From: Streptomyces sp. NRRL F-4489
GTDB lineage: Bacteria; Actinomycetota; Actinomycetes; Streptomycetales; Streptomycetaceae
Length of the DNA stretch: 64,000 nt
NCBI RefSeq assembly: GCF_001509485.1
Contig: NZ_LLZI01000224.1
Span: forward strand, 1 to 64,000
Direction: 5' to 3'
Below are positions 7,422 through 16,774 of this stretch, piece after piece. The notes under the pieces are model-generated. The model had not been told where the DNA came from, did not search any database, and worked only from the letters and a program-made list of their open reading frames with translations. The first letter of the stretch is position 1, and each line of letters starts with the position of its first letter. The translations under genes and the position numbers were made by a program.

Positions 7422-9473
7422 TCAGCTGCGCAACCGCCCCGCCAGCTCCTCCGGATCGGTCGTCGGCCGCTCGCAGGTGAAGTGACGGCACACGTACGCG
7501 GCGGGCTGCCCGTCGACCAGCGGGCGGGACATCAGCAGCGGCACCTCGGCGGCGTCGTCCGGCCCGGGGGCGCCCAGGGCGACCACCGTCCCGGGGGCGG
7601 TGCCGAGCAGGGCGGCGCGGTGCAGCGCGCGGGTGGCCGGGTCCTCCGGCGGGCCGACCACCGCGACCTCGCGCGGCCCGTCCAGCGCGGCCTCGGCGAC
7701 CGCCAGCCCCCAGCCGATGAAGCGCGGCGCCCGGCCGCCGAGGGCGGTGACGATCCCCAGGGCCCGCTCCGCGGCGTCCCGGTGGAGCGCGCTGCCGGTC
7801 AGCGCCCCGTAGGAGAGCAGTGCCCCGGCCGCGGCGGTCCACCCGGAGGGCGTGGCGTTGTCGGTCGGGTCCTGGGGGCGGCGGATCAGCTTCTCGGCGT
7901 CGGCGGCGGTGTCGTAGAGGGTGCCGTCGGGCGCGGTGAACTGGACCAGCACGGTGTCCAGGAGGAAGCCGGCGAACTCCACCCAGACGCCCTCCCCGGT
8001 GACCGAGGCCAGCGCCAGGAAGCCCTCGGCGGCGTCGGCGTAGTCCTCCAGGACGCCGGTGCTGGTCCCGGCCGTACCGTCCTTGGAGGTGCGGTGCAGC
8101 CGCGCCTGCCCGTCCATGTGGACGCGGACCAGCAGATCGGCGGCGTCGGTGGCGGCCTGCACGAGGTCGGGCCGGTCGAAGTAGGCGCCGGTCTCCGCGA
8201 GCGCGGCGATGGCCAGGCCGTTCCAGGAGGTGACGACCTTGTCGTCGCGCCCCGGGCGCGGCCGCTGCGCGCGCGCCGCCAGCAGCCGCTGCCGTACGGA
8301 GGCGACGCGGTCGGCGTCCGCCAGCGGGCCGCCGGTGTCGGGGAGTTGGAGGACCGAGGCGCCCTCCTCGAAGGTGCCCTCCTCGGTGACGCCGAAATAC
8401 GTGGCGGCGAACGCGGCGTCGTCCTCGCCCAGGACGGCGCGCAGCTGCTCCGGCGTCCATACGTAGTACGCGCCCTCGGCGTGCCGGCCGGTGCCGTCGT
8501 CGCTGTCCGCGTCCAGCGCGGAGGCGAAACCGCCCTGTTCGGTGCGGAGTTCGCGGACCATGAAGTCGGCGGTCTCCAGCGCGATCCGGCGGGCCAGGTC
8601 GGAGCCGGTGGCGCGCCACAAGTGGGCGTACAGGCGGCAGAGCAGCGCGTTGTCATAGAGCATTTTTTCGAAATGCGGAACGACCCATTCCCGGTCGACG
8701 GAGTAGCGCGCGAAACCGCCGCCGAGCTGGTCGTAGATCCCGCCGCGGGCCATCGCCGCACAGGTCGCCTGCACCATCTCCAGGGCGCCGGCGGAGCCGG
8801 TCCGGGCGTGGTGGCGGAGCAGGAACTCCAGCACCATGGACGGCGGGAACTTCGGGGCGCCGCCGAAGCCGCCGTGCACCGCGTCGAATTCGCGGGTCAG
8901 GCCCATCAGCGCGGTGTGCAGCTCCTCCGGGCGCGGCGGCCGCCGGCCGTCCTCCGGGAGCGACTCGGCCAGCGAGCGGCCCGCGAGGTCGGCGACGATC
9001 CGGCCGGCGACCTCCCCGACCTCCTCCCGCCGGTCGGCCCAGGCGGCCCGGACCCCCTCCAGCACCTGCCCGAACGAGGGCATGCCGTGCCGCGGCTCCG
9101 GCGGGAAGTACGTACCGAAGTAGAACGGCTCGGCGTCGGGCGTGAGAAAGACGGTCATCGGCCAGCCGCCCTGCCCGGTGGCGGCCTGGACGGCCTCCAT
9201 GTAGACGGCGTCGACGTCCGGGCGCTCCTCGCGGTCGACCTTGACGGCGACGAAGTTCTCGTTGACCAGCCCGGCCAGCTCCGCGTCCTCGAAGCTTTCG
9301 CCGGCCATCACATGACACCAATGACAGGAGCTGTACCCGACGCTGAGCAGGACCGGGACGCCGCGGCGGCGGGCCTCCTCGAACGCTTCGGGGGACCAGG
9401 GCCACCAGTCGACGGGGTTGTCGGCGTGCTGGAGCAGATACGGGGAAGTCTCATGGGCCAGGCGGTTCGGCAT
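7422..9473 (-). CDS. YyaL-type protein: DUF255 thioredoxin-like domain fused to a glycosidase-fold domain
   Basis: A 683-residue protein. Residues 1-165 form the DUF255 thioredoxin-like domain. It starts [20 protein letters not shown] and carries CHWCH at residues 50-54 (two cysteines in CxxC register). Residues from about 200 form an alpha/alpha barrel like N-acylglucosamine 2-epimerase/glycosidases. This is the YyaL/SPATA20 architecture, widely conserved but without an established activity. The ATG at 9473 is preferred over an upstream TTG in frame because GGGGGAGGA precedes it by 8 bases. The length is normal for the family. No operon partner; a large NB-ARC gene diverges from it. Confidence 0.9.
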   Translation of the reverse strand: MPNRLAHETSPYLLQHADNPVDWWPWSPEAFEEARRRGVPVLLSVGYSSCHWCHVMAGESFEDAELAGLVNENFVAVKVDREERPDVDAVYMEAVQAATGQGGWPMTVFLTPDAEPFYFGTYFPPEPRHGMPSFGQVLEGVRAAWADRREEVGEVAGRIVADLAGRSLAESLPEDGRRPPRPEELHTALMGLTREFDAVHGGFGGAPKFPPSMVLEFLLRHHARTGSAGALEMVQATCAAMARGGIYDQLGGGFARYSVDREWVVPHFEKMLYDNALLCRLYAHLWRATGSDLARRIALETADFMVRELRTEQGGFASALDADSDDGTGRHAEGAYYVWTPEQLRAVLGEDDAAFAATYFGVTEEGTFEEGASVLQLPDTGGPLADADRVASVRQRLLAARAQRPRPGRDDKVVTSWNGLAIAALAETGAYFDRPDLVQAATDAADLLVRVHMDGQARLHRTSKDGTAGTSTGVLEDYADAAEGFLALASVTGEGVWVEFAGFLLDTVLVQFTAPDGTLYDTAADAEKLIRRPQDPTDNATPSGWTAAAGALLSYGALTGSALHRDAAERALGIVTALGGRAPRFIGWGLAVAEAALDGPREVAVVGPPEDPATRALHRAALLGTAPGTVVALGAPGPDDAAEVPLLMSRPLVDGQPAAYVCRHFTCERPTTDPEELAGRLRS

Positions 9474-9692
9474 GGGGCCATCCTCCCCCAACGGGGCGGC
9501 GGATGCCGGGTGCGGCGGGAGTTATCCACAGGGCTGACGCGATCCGCGCGGAGGGGGAACACTGTGCGTAACGGCGGTGATCGCGCCGGGGCGGAGTGCG
9601 GTGGCGTGAGCGGCGTACGGCCGGGGCACCGATGATCCGCGGGGAGTGCTGGACTCGCCAGGACTGCTGGCGACTGCTGGAGGGGGACGGGC

Positions 9693-12600
9693 ATGCCGGG
9701 CGAAGGAACGGGGCTGCGCGACGGCCACCGCAAGGACGCGCGGGAGCTGCTGAAGCGGACCGTTGAGGAGGAGGTGCGCCGCTCGGGCGGGCGGCTGGAC
9801 GGGCCGGCGCTGCTGGCCAGAGCGTCCGCGGCGCTGGACGAATTGGCCGCGCCGGCGGCGGAGGAGTACGCCGCGTATGTGCGGGCGCTGGACGAGGCGG
9901 CGGCCGGCCGGCGGCCGCTGGCGCGGCGGCTCACGCGCAAGGAGCTGGGGACGCCGGCGGTGACGGCGCTGGTGGCCGCGGTGGCCGCGTTCGGGGCCGA
10001 TCTGGCGTACGGCACGGGCGGCGGCCCGGCGCTCGGCGCGGGTGGTGCGGCGCTGGTGGCGGGCGCGGCGGCCGCGGTGGTGAAGCTGGCCGCGGGGCAC
10101 TTCCCGGCGGCGCACCGCCAGGCCGGGATGCGCGGTCAGCCCGGCGGCGCCGAGCAGTTGCGGCTGGCGTGGCTGACGGCACTGGAGGTGCGCGGGGTCC
10201 GCCCGTTCCTCGATCAGCAGCGGATGCTGACGGCGTCCCGGAGCGGCGGCGCGTCGTCCGGGCAGGCGGCGGGGAAGGGCTCCCGGGGGCCGCGGCTGCG
10301 CGGCGCGGACCGCAGCGCGGCGGCCCGCCGGCGGTCGGTGCTGGAGCGGTCGTTCGGCCAACTCCCGCAGCCGGACGGCCCGTTCGCCGGGCGCCGGGCG
10401 GAGCTGGAGCGGATCGACGGGTGGGTGCGGGCCGGCCGGGCGAGCAGCGGGACGCGGCCCACGGTGGTGGTGCTGCACGGCGAGCCGGGTTCGGGCCGGA
10501 CGGCACTGGCGGTGCGGGCGGCCCATCAGCTGAGCGACCGGTTCCGCGGCGCCTGTGTGGTGGACCTGCGCGGCGACACCCCCGGGGAGGCGCCGCTGCC
10601 CATCCGGGACGCGCTGCTGCATCTGCTCAACCGACTGGGCGCGCCGCGCGAGCAGCTGCTGTTCCGCGAGCGCGCCTCCCAGGAGCAGCACGTCAAGCGG
10701 CTCACCGAGATCTACCACCGGCATCTGGCCGAGCTGCCGGTGGCCGTGCTGCTGGACGACGCCGCGGACGCCGAGCAGGTCCGCGCCCTGGTGCCGGACG
10801 GCTCCGACAGCCTGGTGCTGGTGACCTCCCGTACGCCACTGGACCTCCCGGCGGACCTGCCCGCGCGGGTGCACCAGCTGCCGGTGACGGGGCTGGACGC
10901 GGCGGGTACCGAGGAGCTGCTGCGCTCGCCGGCCGCCGCCGGGGAGACACCGGCGGAGGGCGCGGGCCCGTACGACGCGCAGGCCGTCGACCGGATCGCG
11001 GAGCTGTGCGGCGGACTGCCGCTGGCGCTGCGGGTGGCCGGCTCGGCGCTGGGCGACCGCTCCCCCGCCGCGCTGGCCCGGGAGCTGGCGGCGGCCGGCG
11101 GGGCGGCCCCCGTGGAGCGGGCGCTGGCGCTGCGGTACGCCGACATGCCGCCGCCGGCCCGGCAGCTGCTGCGCCGGCTGGCCCTGGTGGGCCGGGCCAG
11201 CCTGGGCACGGCGGCCGCGGCCGCGCTGCTCGGCGTGGCGGACGCGGAAGCCGGGCGGCAGCTGGCCGCGCTGGCCCGGTCCGGGCTGATCGAGCACGTC
11301 CGCGGCGAGCGCTACCGCCTGCATCCCCTGGTGCACCGCTTCGCGCACGCCCGGCTGGCGGCCGAGGAGGAGCCGGCCGAGCGCGCCGCGGCCCAGGAGC
11401 GGCTGATCCGCGGCTACGCCGAGCTGGCCGACGCGGTGATCCGCCTCGTGGACGGCAACACCTCCACCCGCGCCGACCGCTTCGGCCCGCACGGCTTCGC
11501 GTCCCTGGACGCGGCCCTGCAGTGGCTGGACGACGAGACCAGCTTCATCACCGCCGCGCTGCGCCACGCCGACCAGGACGTCGACCAGGAAGCGGTGTCC
11601 CATCTGCTGGGCGCGCTGTGCGACTACTGCCTGCTGCGCGGCGACCTCTACCGCCTCGGCGAGCTGAGCGAGCTGACCCGGGCGGCCGGCCAGGGCCTGC
11701 TGGTGCGCTCGGTGCAGTGGCGCACCGGCGTCGCGGCCCGCCAGCTCGGCGAGCTGGACCGCGCCCGGGCCACGCTGTCCTCGGTGGTCGACCTGTATTT
11801 CGAGGCGCAGCATCCGGTGGGCGCGGCCCGCGCGCTGCGCGATCTGGGCATCACCCTCCAGCAGCAGGGGCAGCTCACCGAGGCCGCGGCCCGGCTGCGG
11901 GAGGCGCTGGACCTCCAGTCCGGGCCGGAGATGCGCGGCGACCGGGCCTGGACGCTGCACGCCCTGGCGGCGGTGGAGCGGGACCGGGCGCGGCTCGCCG
12001 AGGCCGAGGAGATGCTGCGGGAGTCGCTGGCGCTGCACGAGGAGAGCGAGAGCCTGCACGGCCAGGCGTGGGCGCACTTCCAGCTCGGCCAGGTCCATCT
12101 GCGGCGCGGCGACGTACCGGCCGCCGAGACCGCGCTGCACGCCGCGCTGGAGCTGTACGGCCGCACGCACGACGACCGCGGTACGGCCTGGGCGATGACG
12201 CAGCTGGCCCGGGCCCGGCTGGTGGCCGGTGACGCCGGCCCGGCCGTGGACCGCCTCCACCAGGCGCTGCCGCTGCACCGGCAGCACGAGGACGCGCGCG
12301 GTGAGGCGTGGACGATGTACTACCTCGGCCACGCCCTGGAGGAGCGCGGCGAGCGGGACGCCGCGCTGCGCCAGCTGGAGCGCGCGCGGAACATGTTCAG
12401 CCGCATGCAGGACGGCTACGGCCTGGCCTGCGCGCGCCACCACGCGGGCCGGGTGACCCGCGATCTGCGGGCCGAGCAGACCGGCTCGCTGCGCAACAGC
12501 GGGTTCGCCCGGCAGCTGCTCCAGGACGCCCGGAGGGACTTCCAGCGGATCGGGGTGGCGCACGGCGAGGCGTGGTCCGTCCTGGAGCTGGTGATCATCG

Positions 12601-12974
12601 ACGCCGGCAACGGGCGGTCGGCGCAGGCGCTGGAGCTGGCCGGTGAGGCGGCGGAGCTGTTCGCCGGGTACGGCGACCGGCGCGGCGAGGACTGGGCGCG
12701 GTTCCTGCGGTGCACGCTGCTGCCGTTCGCCTCACCGGGCGGTTCGGTGGTCGGTACGGCGGTGGCGCAGGAGGAGCTGGCGCGGCTGGTCGCGAAGCGG
12801 CACGGCGGCCGGGACGCCAAGCTGGCGGACTGCGCGCAGACGCTCGGGCTGCTGCTGGAGCGCGGGGTGGAGCCGGAGACGGGCTGGCAGGCGTGGCGGC
12901 TGGGCATGGTGCCGGACCGGCACGCCAGAGAGGTCATGGGCGTACCGGCCGTGCCGGCGGCGGCCGCGGAGTGA
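9693..12974 (+). CDS. membrane-tethered NB-ARC (STAND) ATPase-like protein with TPR repeats
   Basis: A 1093-residue protein. Residues 1-85 are charged and helical; two hydrophobic segments at about 86-105 and 112-135 should anchor it in the membrane. An NB-ARC module follows: Walker A-like GEPGSGRT (263-270), Walker B VAVLLDDA (350-357), LVTSRTP (about 376-382), GGLPLALRVAG (the GLPL motif) and an LHPLVHRF segment in the place of MHD. From about residue 600 to 1010 come TPR-like helical pairs with recurring A-W/L-G-A-L patterns. The Walker A lysine is replaced by Arg, so nucleotide hydrolysis may be weak or absent. There is no effector enzyme domain and no SARP DNA-binding domain. Probably a signalling scaffold at the membrane; its trigger and output are unknown. 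Confidence 0.85.
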   Translation: MPGEGTGLRDGHRKDARELLKRTVEEEVRRSGGRLDGPALLARASAALDELAAPAAEEYAAYVRALDEAAAGRRPLARRLTRKELGTPAVTALVAAVAAFGADLAYGTGGGPALGAGGAALVAGAAAAVVKLAAGHFPAAHRQAGMRGQPGGAEQLRLAWLTALEVRGVRPFLDQQRMLTASRSGGASSGQAAGKGSRGPRLRGADRSAAARRRSVLERSFGQLPQPDGPFAGRRAELERIDGWVRAGRASSGTRPTVVVLHGEPGSGRTALAVRAAHQLSDRFRGACVVDLRGDTPGEAPLPIRDALLHLLNRLGAPREQLLFRERASQEQHVKRLTEIYHRHLAELPVAVLLDDAADAEQVRALVPDGSDSLVLVTSRTPLDLPADLPARVHQLPVTGLDAAGTEELLRSPAAAGETPAEGAGPYDAQAVDRIAELCGGLPLALRVAGSALGDRSPAALARELAAAGGAAPVERALALRYADMPPPARQLLRRLALVGRASLGTAAAAALLGVADAEAGRQLAALARSGLIEHVRGERYRLHPLVHRFAHARLAAEEEPAERAAAQERLIRGYAELADAVIRLVDGNTSTRADRFGPHGFASLDAALQWLDDETSFITAALRHADQDVDQEAVSHLLGALCDYCLLRGDLYRLGELSELTRAAGQGLLVRSVQWRTGVAARQLGELDRARATLSSVVDLYFEAQHPVGAARALRDLGITLQQQGQLTEAAARLREALDLQSGPEMRGDRAWTLHALAAVERDRARLAEAEEMLRESLALHEESESLHGQAWAHFQLGQVHLRRGDVPAAETALHAALELYGRTHDDRGTAWAMTQLARARLVAGDAGPAVDRLHQALPLHRQHEDARGEAWTMYYLGHALEERGERDAALRQLERARNMFSRMQDGYGLACARHHAGRVTRDLRAEQTGSLRNSGFARQLLQDARRDFQRIGVAHGEAWSVLELVIIDAGNGRSAQALELAGEAAELFAGYGDRRGEDWARFLRCTLLPFASPGGSVVGTAVAQEELARLVAKRHGGRDAKLADCAQTLGLLLERGVEPETGWQAWRLGMVPDRHAREVMGVPAVPAAAAE

Positions 12975-13157
12975 GGCCGCCGTGTCGGGTCCGTACGCGG
13001 CATCGCGCGCCGGCCGGCGGTACGGCCCGCTGACCGCGTGGGCCAGCGAGCCGCCGGGCCGGTCTGCCGGCCGCTGCCAGACGGCCGGGTCCAAGGCCGC
13101 CGCCCGGTCATCGTGCCCGCGCGCCGCGCACCGCGCCCGGAGTCGGGCGCCGGGCCG
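12975..13157. other. intergenic region between convergent genes
   Basis: About 180 bases between the stop of the NB-ARC gene and the stop of the small membrane-protein gene. I see GC-rich, locally self-complementary sequence but no clean long hairpin and no convincing gene. Confidence 0.5.
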
Positions 13158-13406
13158 TCAGCTGGTCTTGGGCTTCGGGGCCGCGGCGGCCGGGGCGGTG
13201 GTGCCCGCCTGGCCGTCCTCGGGGGTCTCCTCGAAGTCCACCTTGCGCATGTGCTTGTTCATGGACTTCATCAGCAGCCACACGGCACCGCCGATGACCG
13301 CGAAGACGATGAAGCCGAGGACGCCGGGGGTCACCTTGTCCTTGTCGAAGCTGTCGGCAAGGGTGACGAAGTGCGTCAGGGCGAGGGTGCTGGTCGCGCT
13401 CATCAT
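13158..13406 (-). CDS. small single-pass membrane protein downstream of mca
   Basis: An 82-residue protein: a short external N-terminus, one transmembrane helix at about residues 29-46 (GVLGFIVFAVIGGAVWLLMK) and a basic then Ala/Pro-rich cytoplasmic tail (KSMNKHMRKVDFEETPEDG). Its ATG at 13406 lies 4 bases after the TGA of mca, so the two are co-transcribed and probably translationally coupled. It is a conserved Streptomyces small protein beside mca. No activity is known; a role with mycothiol metabolism is only suggested by the neighbourhood. Confidence 0.85.
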   Translation of the reverse strand: MMSATSTLALTHFVTLADSFDKDKVTPGVLGFIVFAVIGGAVWLLMKSMNKHMRKVDFEETPEDGQAGTTAPAAAAPKPKTS

Positions 13407-13410
13407 GGGC

Positions 13411-14283
13411 TCAATTGTTGCGGATGCCCGCGAAGAGGTCGTCCTCGGGGAGCGAAGTGTCCACGAGCGACTTCGCGAGCTCGTATTCCTCGGTCGGCCA
13501 GACCTCGCGCTGGATGTCCATCGGCACCCGGAACCACCCGCCGTCGGGGTCGATCTGGGTGGCGTGGGCGATCAGCGCCTTGTCGCGGATCTCGAAGAAG
13601 TCGGCGCAGGGGATGTAGGTGGTCAGCGTGCGCTCGCGGCGCTCGAAGGACTTCCACCGCTCCAGCCACTCGCCGTAGGGCGACTCCATACCGCGCTCCA
13701 GCAGCGCCTCGTGCAGCGCCAGGGTGCGGGGCTTGTTGAAGCCCTGGTTGTAGTAGAGCTTCTGCGGCTGCCAGGGCTCGCCGGCCTCCGGGTACTTCTC
13801 CGGGTCGCCGGCCGCTTCGAAGGCCACCATCGTGATCTTGTGGGTCATGATGTGGTCCGGGTGCGGGTAGCCGCCGTTCTCGTCGTAGGTCGTGATGACC
13901 TGCGGCTTGAATTCCCGGATCAGCTTCACCAGGCGCCCGGCCGCCTCCTCGACGTCCTGGAGCGCGAAGCAGCCCTCGGGCAGCGGCGGCAGCGGGTCGC
14001 CCTCGGGCAGCCCGGAGTCCACGAAGCCCAGCCACTCCTGCTTGACGCCCAGGATCTCGCGGGCCTCGTCCATCTCCTTCCTGCGCACCTCGTGGATGTG
14101 CTCCTCGATGTACGGATCGCCCTGGAGCTTGGGGTTGAGGATGGAGCCGCGCTCGCCCCCGGTGCAGGTGACGACCAGCACGTCCACCCCCTCGGACACG
14201 TACTTGGCCATGGTGGCCGCACCCTTGCTCGACTCGTCGTCGGGGTGGGCGTGGACCGCCATCAATCGCAGCTGCTCAGTCAA
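13411..14283 (-). CDS. mca: mycothiol S-conjugate amidase
   Basis: A zinc-dependent amidase that cleaves mycothiol S-conjugates to a mercapturic acid and GlcN-Ins, the detoxification step specific to actinomycetes. The 290-residue product shows the LmbE/PIG-L zinc motif HAHPDDE at residues 11-17 (His13, Asp16) and the second HPDH zinc histidine motif near 145. The family C-terminus DTSLPEDDLFAGIRNN distinguishes it from the related deacetylase MshB. Translation starts at TTG 14283, with GAGGA about 7 bases upstream. It is the first gene of a pair with the 82-residue membrane protein. The DUF4307 gene diverges from it. Confidence 0.95.
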   Translation of the reverse strand: MTEQLRLMAVHAHPDDESSKGAATMAKYVSEGVDVLVVTCTGGERGSILNPKLQGDPYIEEHIHEVRRKEMDEAREILGVKQEWLGFVDSGLPEGDPLPPLPEGCFALQDVEEAAGRLVKLIREFKPQVITTYDENGGYPHPDHIMTHKITMVAFEAAGDPEKYPEAGEPWQPQKLYYNQGFNKPRTLALHEALLERGMESPYGEWLERWKSFERRERTLTTYIPCADFFEIRDKALIAHATQIDPDGGWFRVPMDIQREVWPTEEYELAKSLVDTSLPEDDLFAGIRNN

Positions 14284-14414
14284 GACTCGATCCTCAGTGA
14301 AGGGCCGGAGAAGATGCCTCCTATAGTGACCGAAGCGAGGGGGCGCTGTATTCCCCGGGGCGGGGACCCCCCGGGGGTCCCACGGTCCCCGGTCCCCTAC
14401 CAGGAGGATGGATC

Positions 14415-14831
14415 ATGGCCGCGGTGCGCGAAGAGCTCCCCGAGGGACGCTACGGCCGCTCGGCCGACCAGCGCGCGGACCGCACGCTCAAGATCGTCGG
14501 CGGGGTGCTGGGCGCGGTGCTGCTCGGCGTCGTCGGCTGGCTCGGCGCCTCGTACATCTCCGGGCAGGATCTCAGCGGCCGGATCATCACCTGGGAAGCG
14601 GTCTCCGACCACGCGGTCAAGGTCCACCTCGAAGTGGTCAAGGGCAAGGACGACCGGGGCGTGTGCACGCTCCGTTCGCAGGCCACCGACGGTTCCGAGG
14701 TCGGCCGCAAGGACGTCGCCATCGACCAGCGCTCGGGGCAGGTCGATACGGAGGTCACGCTGCGTACGACGAAGCGGGCGACCAACGCCGTCCTGGTCGG
14801 CTGCACGGCGGCGTCCGGCAGCGCGGGCTGA
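14415..14831 (+). CDS. DUF4307 family membrane protein
   Basis: A 138-residue protein: a charged cytoplasmic N-terminus (1-24), one transmembrane helix (about 26-48, VGGVLGAVLLGVVGWLGASY) and an extracytoplasmic beta-rich domain containing two cysteines (GVCTLRSQA and LVGCTA). This matches the actinobacterial DUF4307 family, found next to mca and greA in Streptomyces. Function unknown; the cysteine pair could form a disulfide outside the membrane. The ATG at 14415 follows AGGAGG by 7 bases. It lies divergent from mca and about 300 bases before greA on the same strand. Confidence 0.9.
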   Translation: MAAVREELPEGRYGRSADQRADRTLKIVGGVLGAVLLGVVGWLGASYISGQDLSGRIITWEAVSDHAVKVHLEVVKGKDDRGVCTLRSQATDGSEVGRKDVAIDQRSGQVDTEVTLRTTKRATNAVLVGCTAASGSAG

Positions 14832-15136
14832 CGCGACCGCTGGACGGTTCCCCGCCGGCCGGGTCCGCGGGCTGACGCGACCGCCCGCTGACGGGACCGC
14901 CGCCCGGAGGCCCGGACCGCCCGGAGGCCCGGCGCCCGGTGACTCGTACGGCCCATCCGCCGGGAGCGGCCGCACCGCTCCTGAACTGCGGTGATGCGGT
15001 CCCGCACGACCACTGTGAAATTCCTCTTCCCCGTTTTGTGCCGGAATTGTTAGGCTCGTGGTTTCGCCCACCTGTGAAGGCGCAAACCTTCCTGGTAGGG
15101 CGTTTGATTTATCCCCAGTACCGACGAGGAGCACCT

Positions 15137-15634
15137 GTGACCCAGACCAGCGAGAACGTCACCTGGCTGACCCAGGAGGCGTATGACCAGCTCAAGGCCG
15201 AGCTGGAGTACCTGTCTGGTCCCGCACGCGCCGAGATCACCGAGAAGATCCAGGCGGCCCGCGAGGAAGGTGACCTGAAGGAGAACGCCGGGTACCACGC
15301 GGCCAAGGAAGAGCAGGGCAAGCAGGAGCTGCGGGTCCGCCAGCTCAAGCAGCTGCTGGAGACCGCGAAGGTCGGCGAAGCCCCCGAGGCCAACGGCACG
15401 GTCGCCCCCGGCATGGTCGTCACCATCGCGTTCGACGGGGACCCGGACGACACCCTTTCGTTCCTCCTGGCCTCGCGGGAGTACGCGAGCGGGGACATCG
15501 AGACGTACTCGCCGCAGTCGCCGCTGGGCTCCGGGGTGAACGGCAAGAAGATCGGCGCCGACGCGGAGTACGAGCTCCCGAACGGCAAGCGGGCGTCCGT
15601 GAAGATCCTCGACGCCAAGCCCTACACGGGCTGA
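15137..15634 (+). CDS. greA: transcription elongation factor GreA
   Basis: Rescues backtracked RNA polymerase by stimulating cleavage of the nascent RNA 3' end in the secondary channel. A 165-residue product: an N-terminal coiled coil (about 8-80) with the acidic tip sequence EEGDLKENAGYHAAKEEQ and a C-terminal FKBP-like domain ending SVKILDAKPYTG. The open frame runs further upstream, but the GTG at 15137 has GAGGAG 6 bases before it and yields the conserved N-terminus. It is monocistronic, terminated by a long perfect hairpin 78 bases downstream. Confidence 0.96.
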   Translation: MTQTSENVTWLTQEAYDQLKAELEYLSGPARAEITEKIQAAREEGDLKENAGYHAAKEEQGKQELRVRQLKQLLETAKVGEAPEANGTVAPGMVVTIAFDGDPDDTLSFLLASREYASGDIETYSPQSPLGSGVNGKKIGADAEYELPNGKRASVKILDAKPYTG

Positions 15635-15657
15635 GCGGCGGATCCGTACGGAGCGGC

Positions 15658-15697
15658 GGAGACGCGGAGACGCGGAGACGCGGACACGCGGACACCC
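15658..15697. repeat. five tandem 8-bp units after greA
   Basis: GGAGACGC occurs three times in tandem, then GGACACGC and GGACACCC, filling 15658-15697 without gaps. It lies between the greA stop and the hairpin. Octamer arrays of this kind vary by slippage; no function is indicated. Confidence 0.6.
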
Positions 15698-15711
15698 CAC
15701 GCGATACCGCG

Positions 15712-15746
15712 GAAGCGGCCCGGAGCACGATGCTCCGGGCCGCTTC
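15712..15746. terminator. intrinsic terminator-like hairpin after greA
   Basis: Arms 15712-15727 and 15731-15746 are perfectly complementary (16 bp, starting GAAGCGGCCCGG) around a 3-base CGA loop. It lies between greA (+) and the convergent ABC permease gene (-), so it can end both transcripts. There is no U-tract, as usual in Streptomyces. Confidence 0.75.
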
Positions 15747-15832
15747 GCGTACCCGCCGCCTACCGCCCTCGCCACCTACCGCCGGCCGCCTGCCGCCGCG
15801 CCACCTGCCACGAGCCGGCCAGGGGCGGCTGC

Positions 15833-16774
15833 TCAGGCGGTCGCCGACCGGTACTTGCGGACCGCCAGCGTCCGGAAGACCGCGATGATCAGGACCGACC
15901 AGAGCACCGAGGCGAGCACCGGGTGCTCCATCGGCCAGGCGCCGGTCACCGACCGGGGCACGCCCTCGATGGTGTTGCCGAACAGCTCCCGGGCCCCGGC
16001 GACCGTGGCACTGAACGGGTTCCACTCCGCGACGTGCTGGAGGAACGCCGGCATCCCGTTGACCGGCACGAACGCGTTGGAGACGAACGTCAGCGGGAAG
16101 AGCCAGATCAGCCCGCCGGACGTGGCCGCCTCCGGCGTCCGGACCGAGAGGCCGATCAGCGCGCCGATCCAGGAGAACGCGTAGCCGAGCAGGAGCAGCA
16201 GCGCGAAGCCGGCCAGCACACCGGCGACGTTCTCGTGGCTGCGCCAGCCGATCAGCAGCGCGACGGCGGCCAGCACCACCATGGTCAGCGCGGTCTGCAC
16301 CAGGTCGGCGAGGGTACGGCCGGTGAGCACCGCGCCCCGCGACATCGGCAGCGACCGGAACCGGTCGATCAGCCCCTTGTGCATATCGTCCGCGATGCCC
16401 GCGCCCGCACCGGCCGTGGCGAACGTAACGGTCTGCGCGAAAATGCCCGCCATGAGGAATTCCCGATACGCCTGGGCATCACCGGCCGGGGCGCCCGGGA
16501 CCGCGATGGATCCGCCGAAAACGTAGGTGAAGAGCACCACGAACATAATCGGCTGGACCAGGGCGAAAATGACCACTTCGGGAATGCGCCGCATGCGAAT
16601 CAAGTTCCGCTGGGCCAGTACGAGTGCGTCGCGGGCGGAACGGATGAGTCCGCTGATGGGGCGTTCGCCGTGCGGGGCTCCGCTCGGGGCGGGGGCCGGG
16701 CCGGTGGCCTGGTCCAAGGGGGTCCCGCCCGGGTGTCCGCCCGGGTGTCCGCCCGGGTGTCCGATCGCGCTCAT
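15833..16774 (-). CDS. ABC-2 type exporter permease (DrrB-like)
   Basis: The 313-residue membrane subunit of a drug-type ABC exporter. After a cytoplasmic N-terminus containing three HPGG units (about residues 6-17) and a linker, there are six predicted transmembrane helices from about residue 70 to 300. The NLIRMRRIPEVVIFALVQP entry helix and a WNPFSATVAGARELF segment are typical of the DrrB/ABC-2 family. Its ATG overlaps the stop of the upstream ATPase gene (ATGA), so the two are translationally coupled. The substrate is unknown; the family exports antibiotics, lipids or polysaccharide. The HPGG units are encoded by three perfect 12-bp repeats at 16727-16762. Confidence 0.92.
   Translation of the reverse strand: MSAIGHPGGHPGGHPGGTPLDQATGPAPAPSGAPHGERPISGLIRSARDALVLAQRNLIRMRRIPEVVIFALVQPIMFVVLFTYVFGGSIAVPGAPAGDAQAYREFLMAGIFAQTVTFATAGAGAGIADDMHKGLIDRFRSLPMSRGAVLTGRTLADLVQTALTMVVLAAVALLIGWRSHENVAGVLAGFALLLLLGYAFSWIGALIGLSVRTPEAATSGGLIWLFPLTFVSNAFVPVNGMPAFLQHVAEWNPFSATVAGARELFGNTIEGVPRSVTGAWPMEHPVLASVLWSVLIIAVFRTLAVRKYRSATA
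16727..16762. repeat. three tandem 12-bp repeats inside the permease gene
   Basis: GCCCGGGTGTCC is repeated exactly three times (16727-16738, 16739-16750, 16751-16762). On the coding strand this gives the GHPGG repeats at the permease N-terminus. Whole-codon units keep the frame, so copy number can vary without damage. Confidence 0.75.

Noticed and set aside
10169..12232. Second plus-strand frame of 687 codons inside the NB-ARC gene
   Set aside because: Composition almost entirely Ala/Gly/Arg/Pro; a frame-shadow of the real gene without motif or ribosome site.
9522..12563. Very long minus-strand open frame (over 1000 codons) opposite the NB-ARC/TPR gene
   Set aside because: Arg/Pro/Gln/His-rich translation typical of the complementary strand of GC-rich coding DNA. 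The plus-strand gene has recognisable NB-ARC motifs and proper codon bias.
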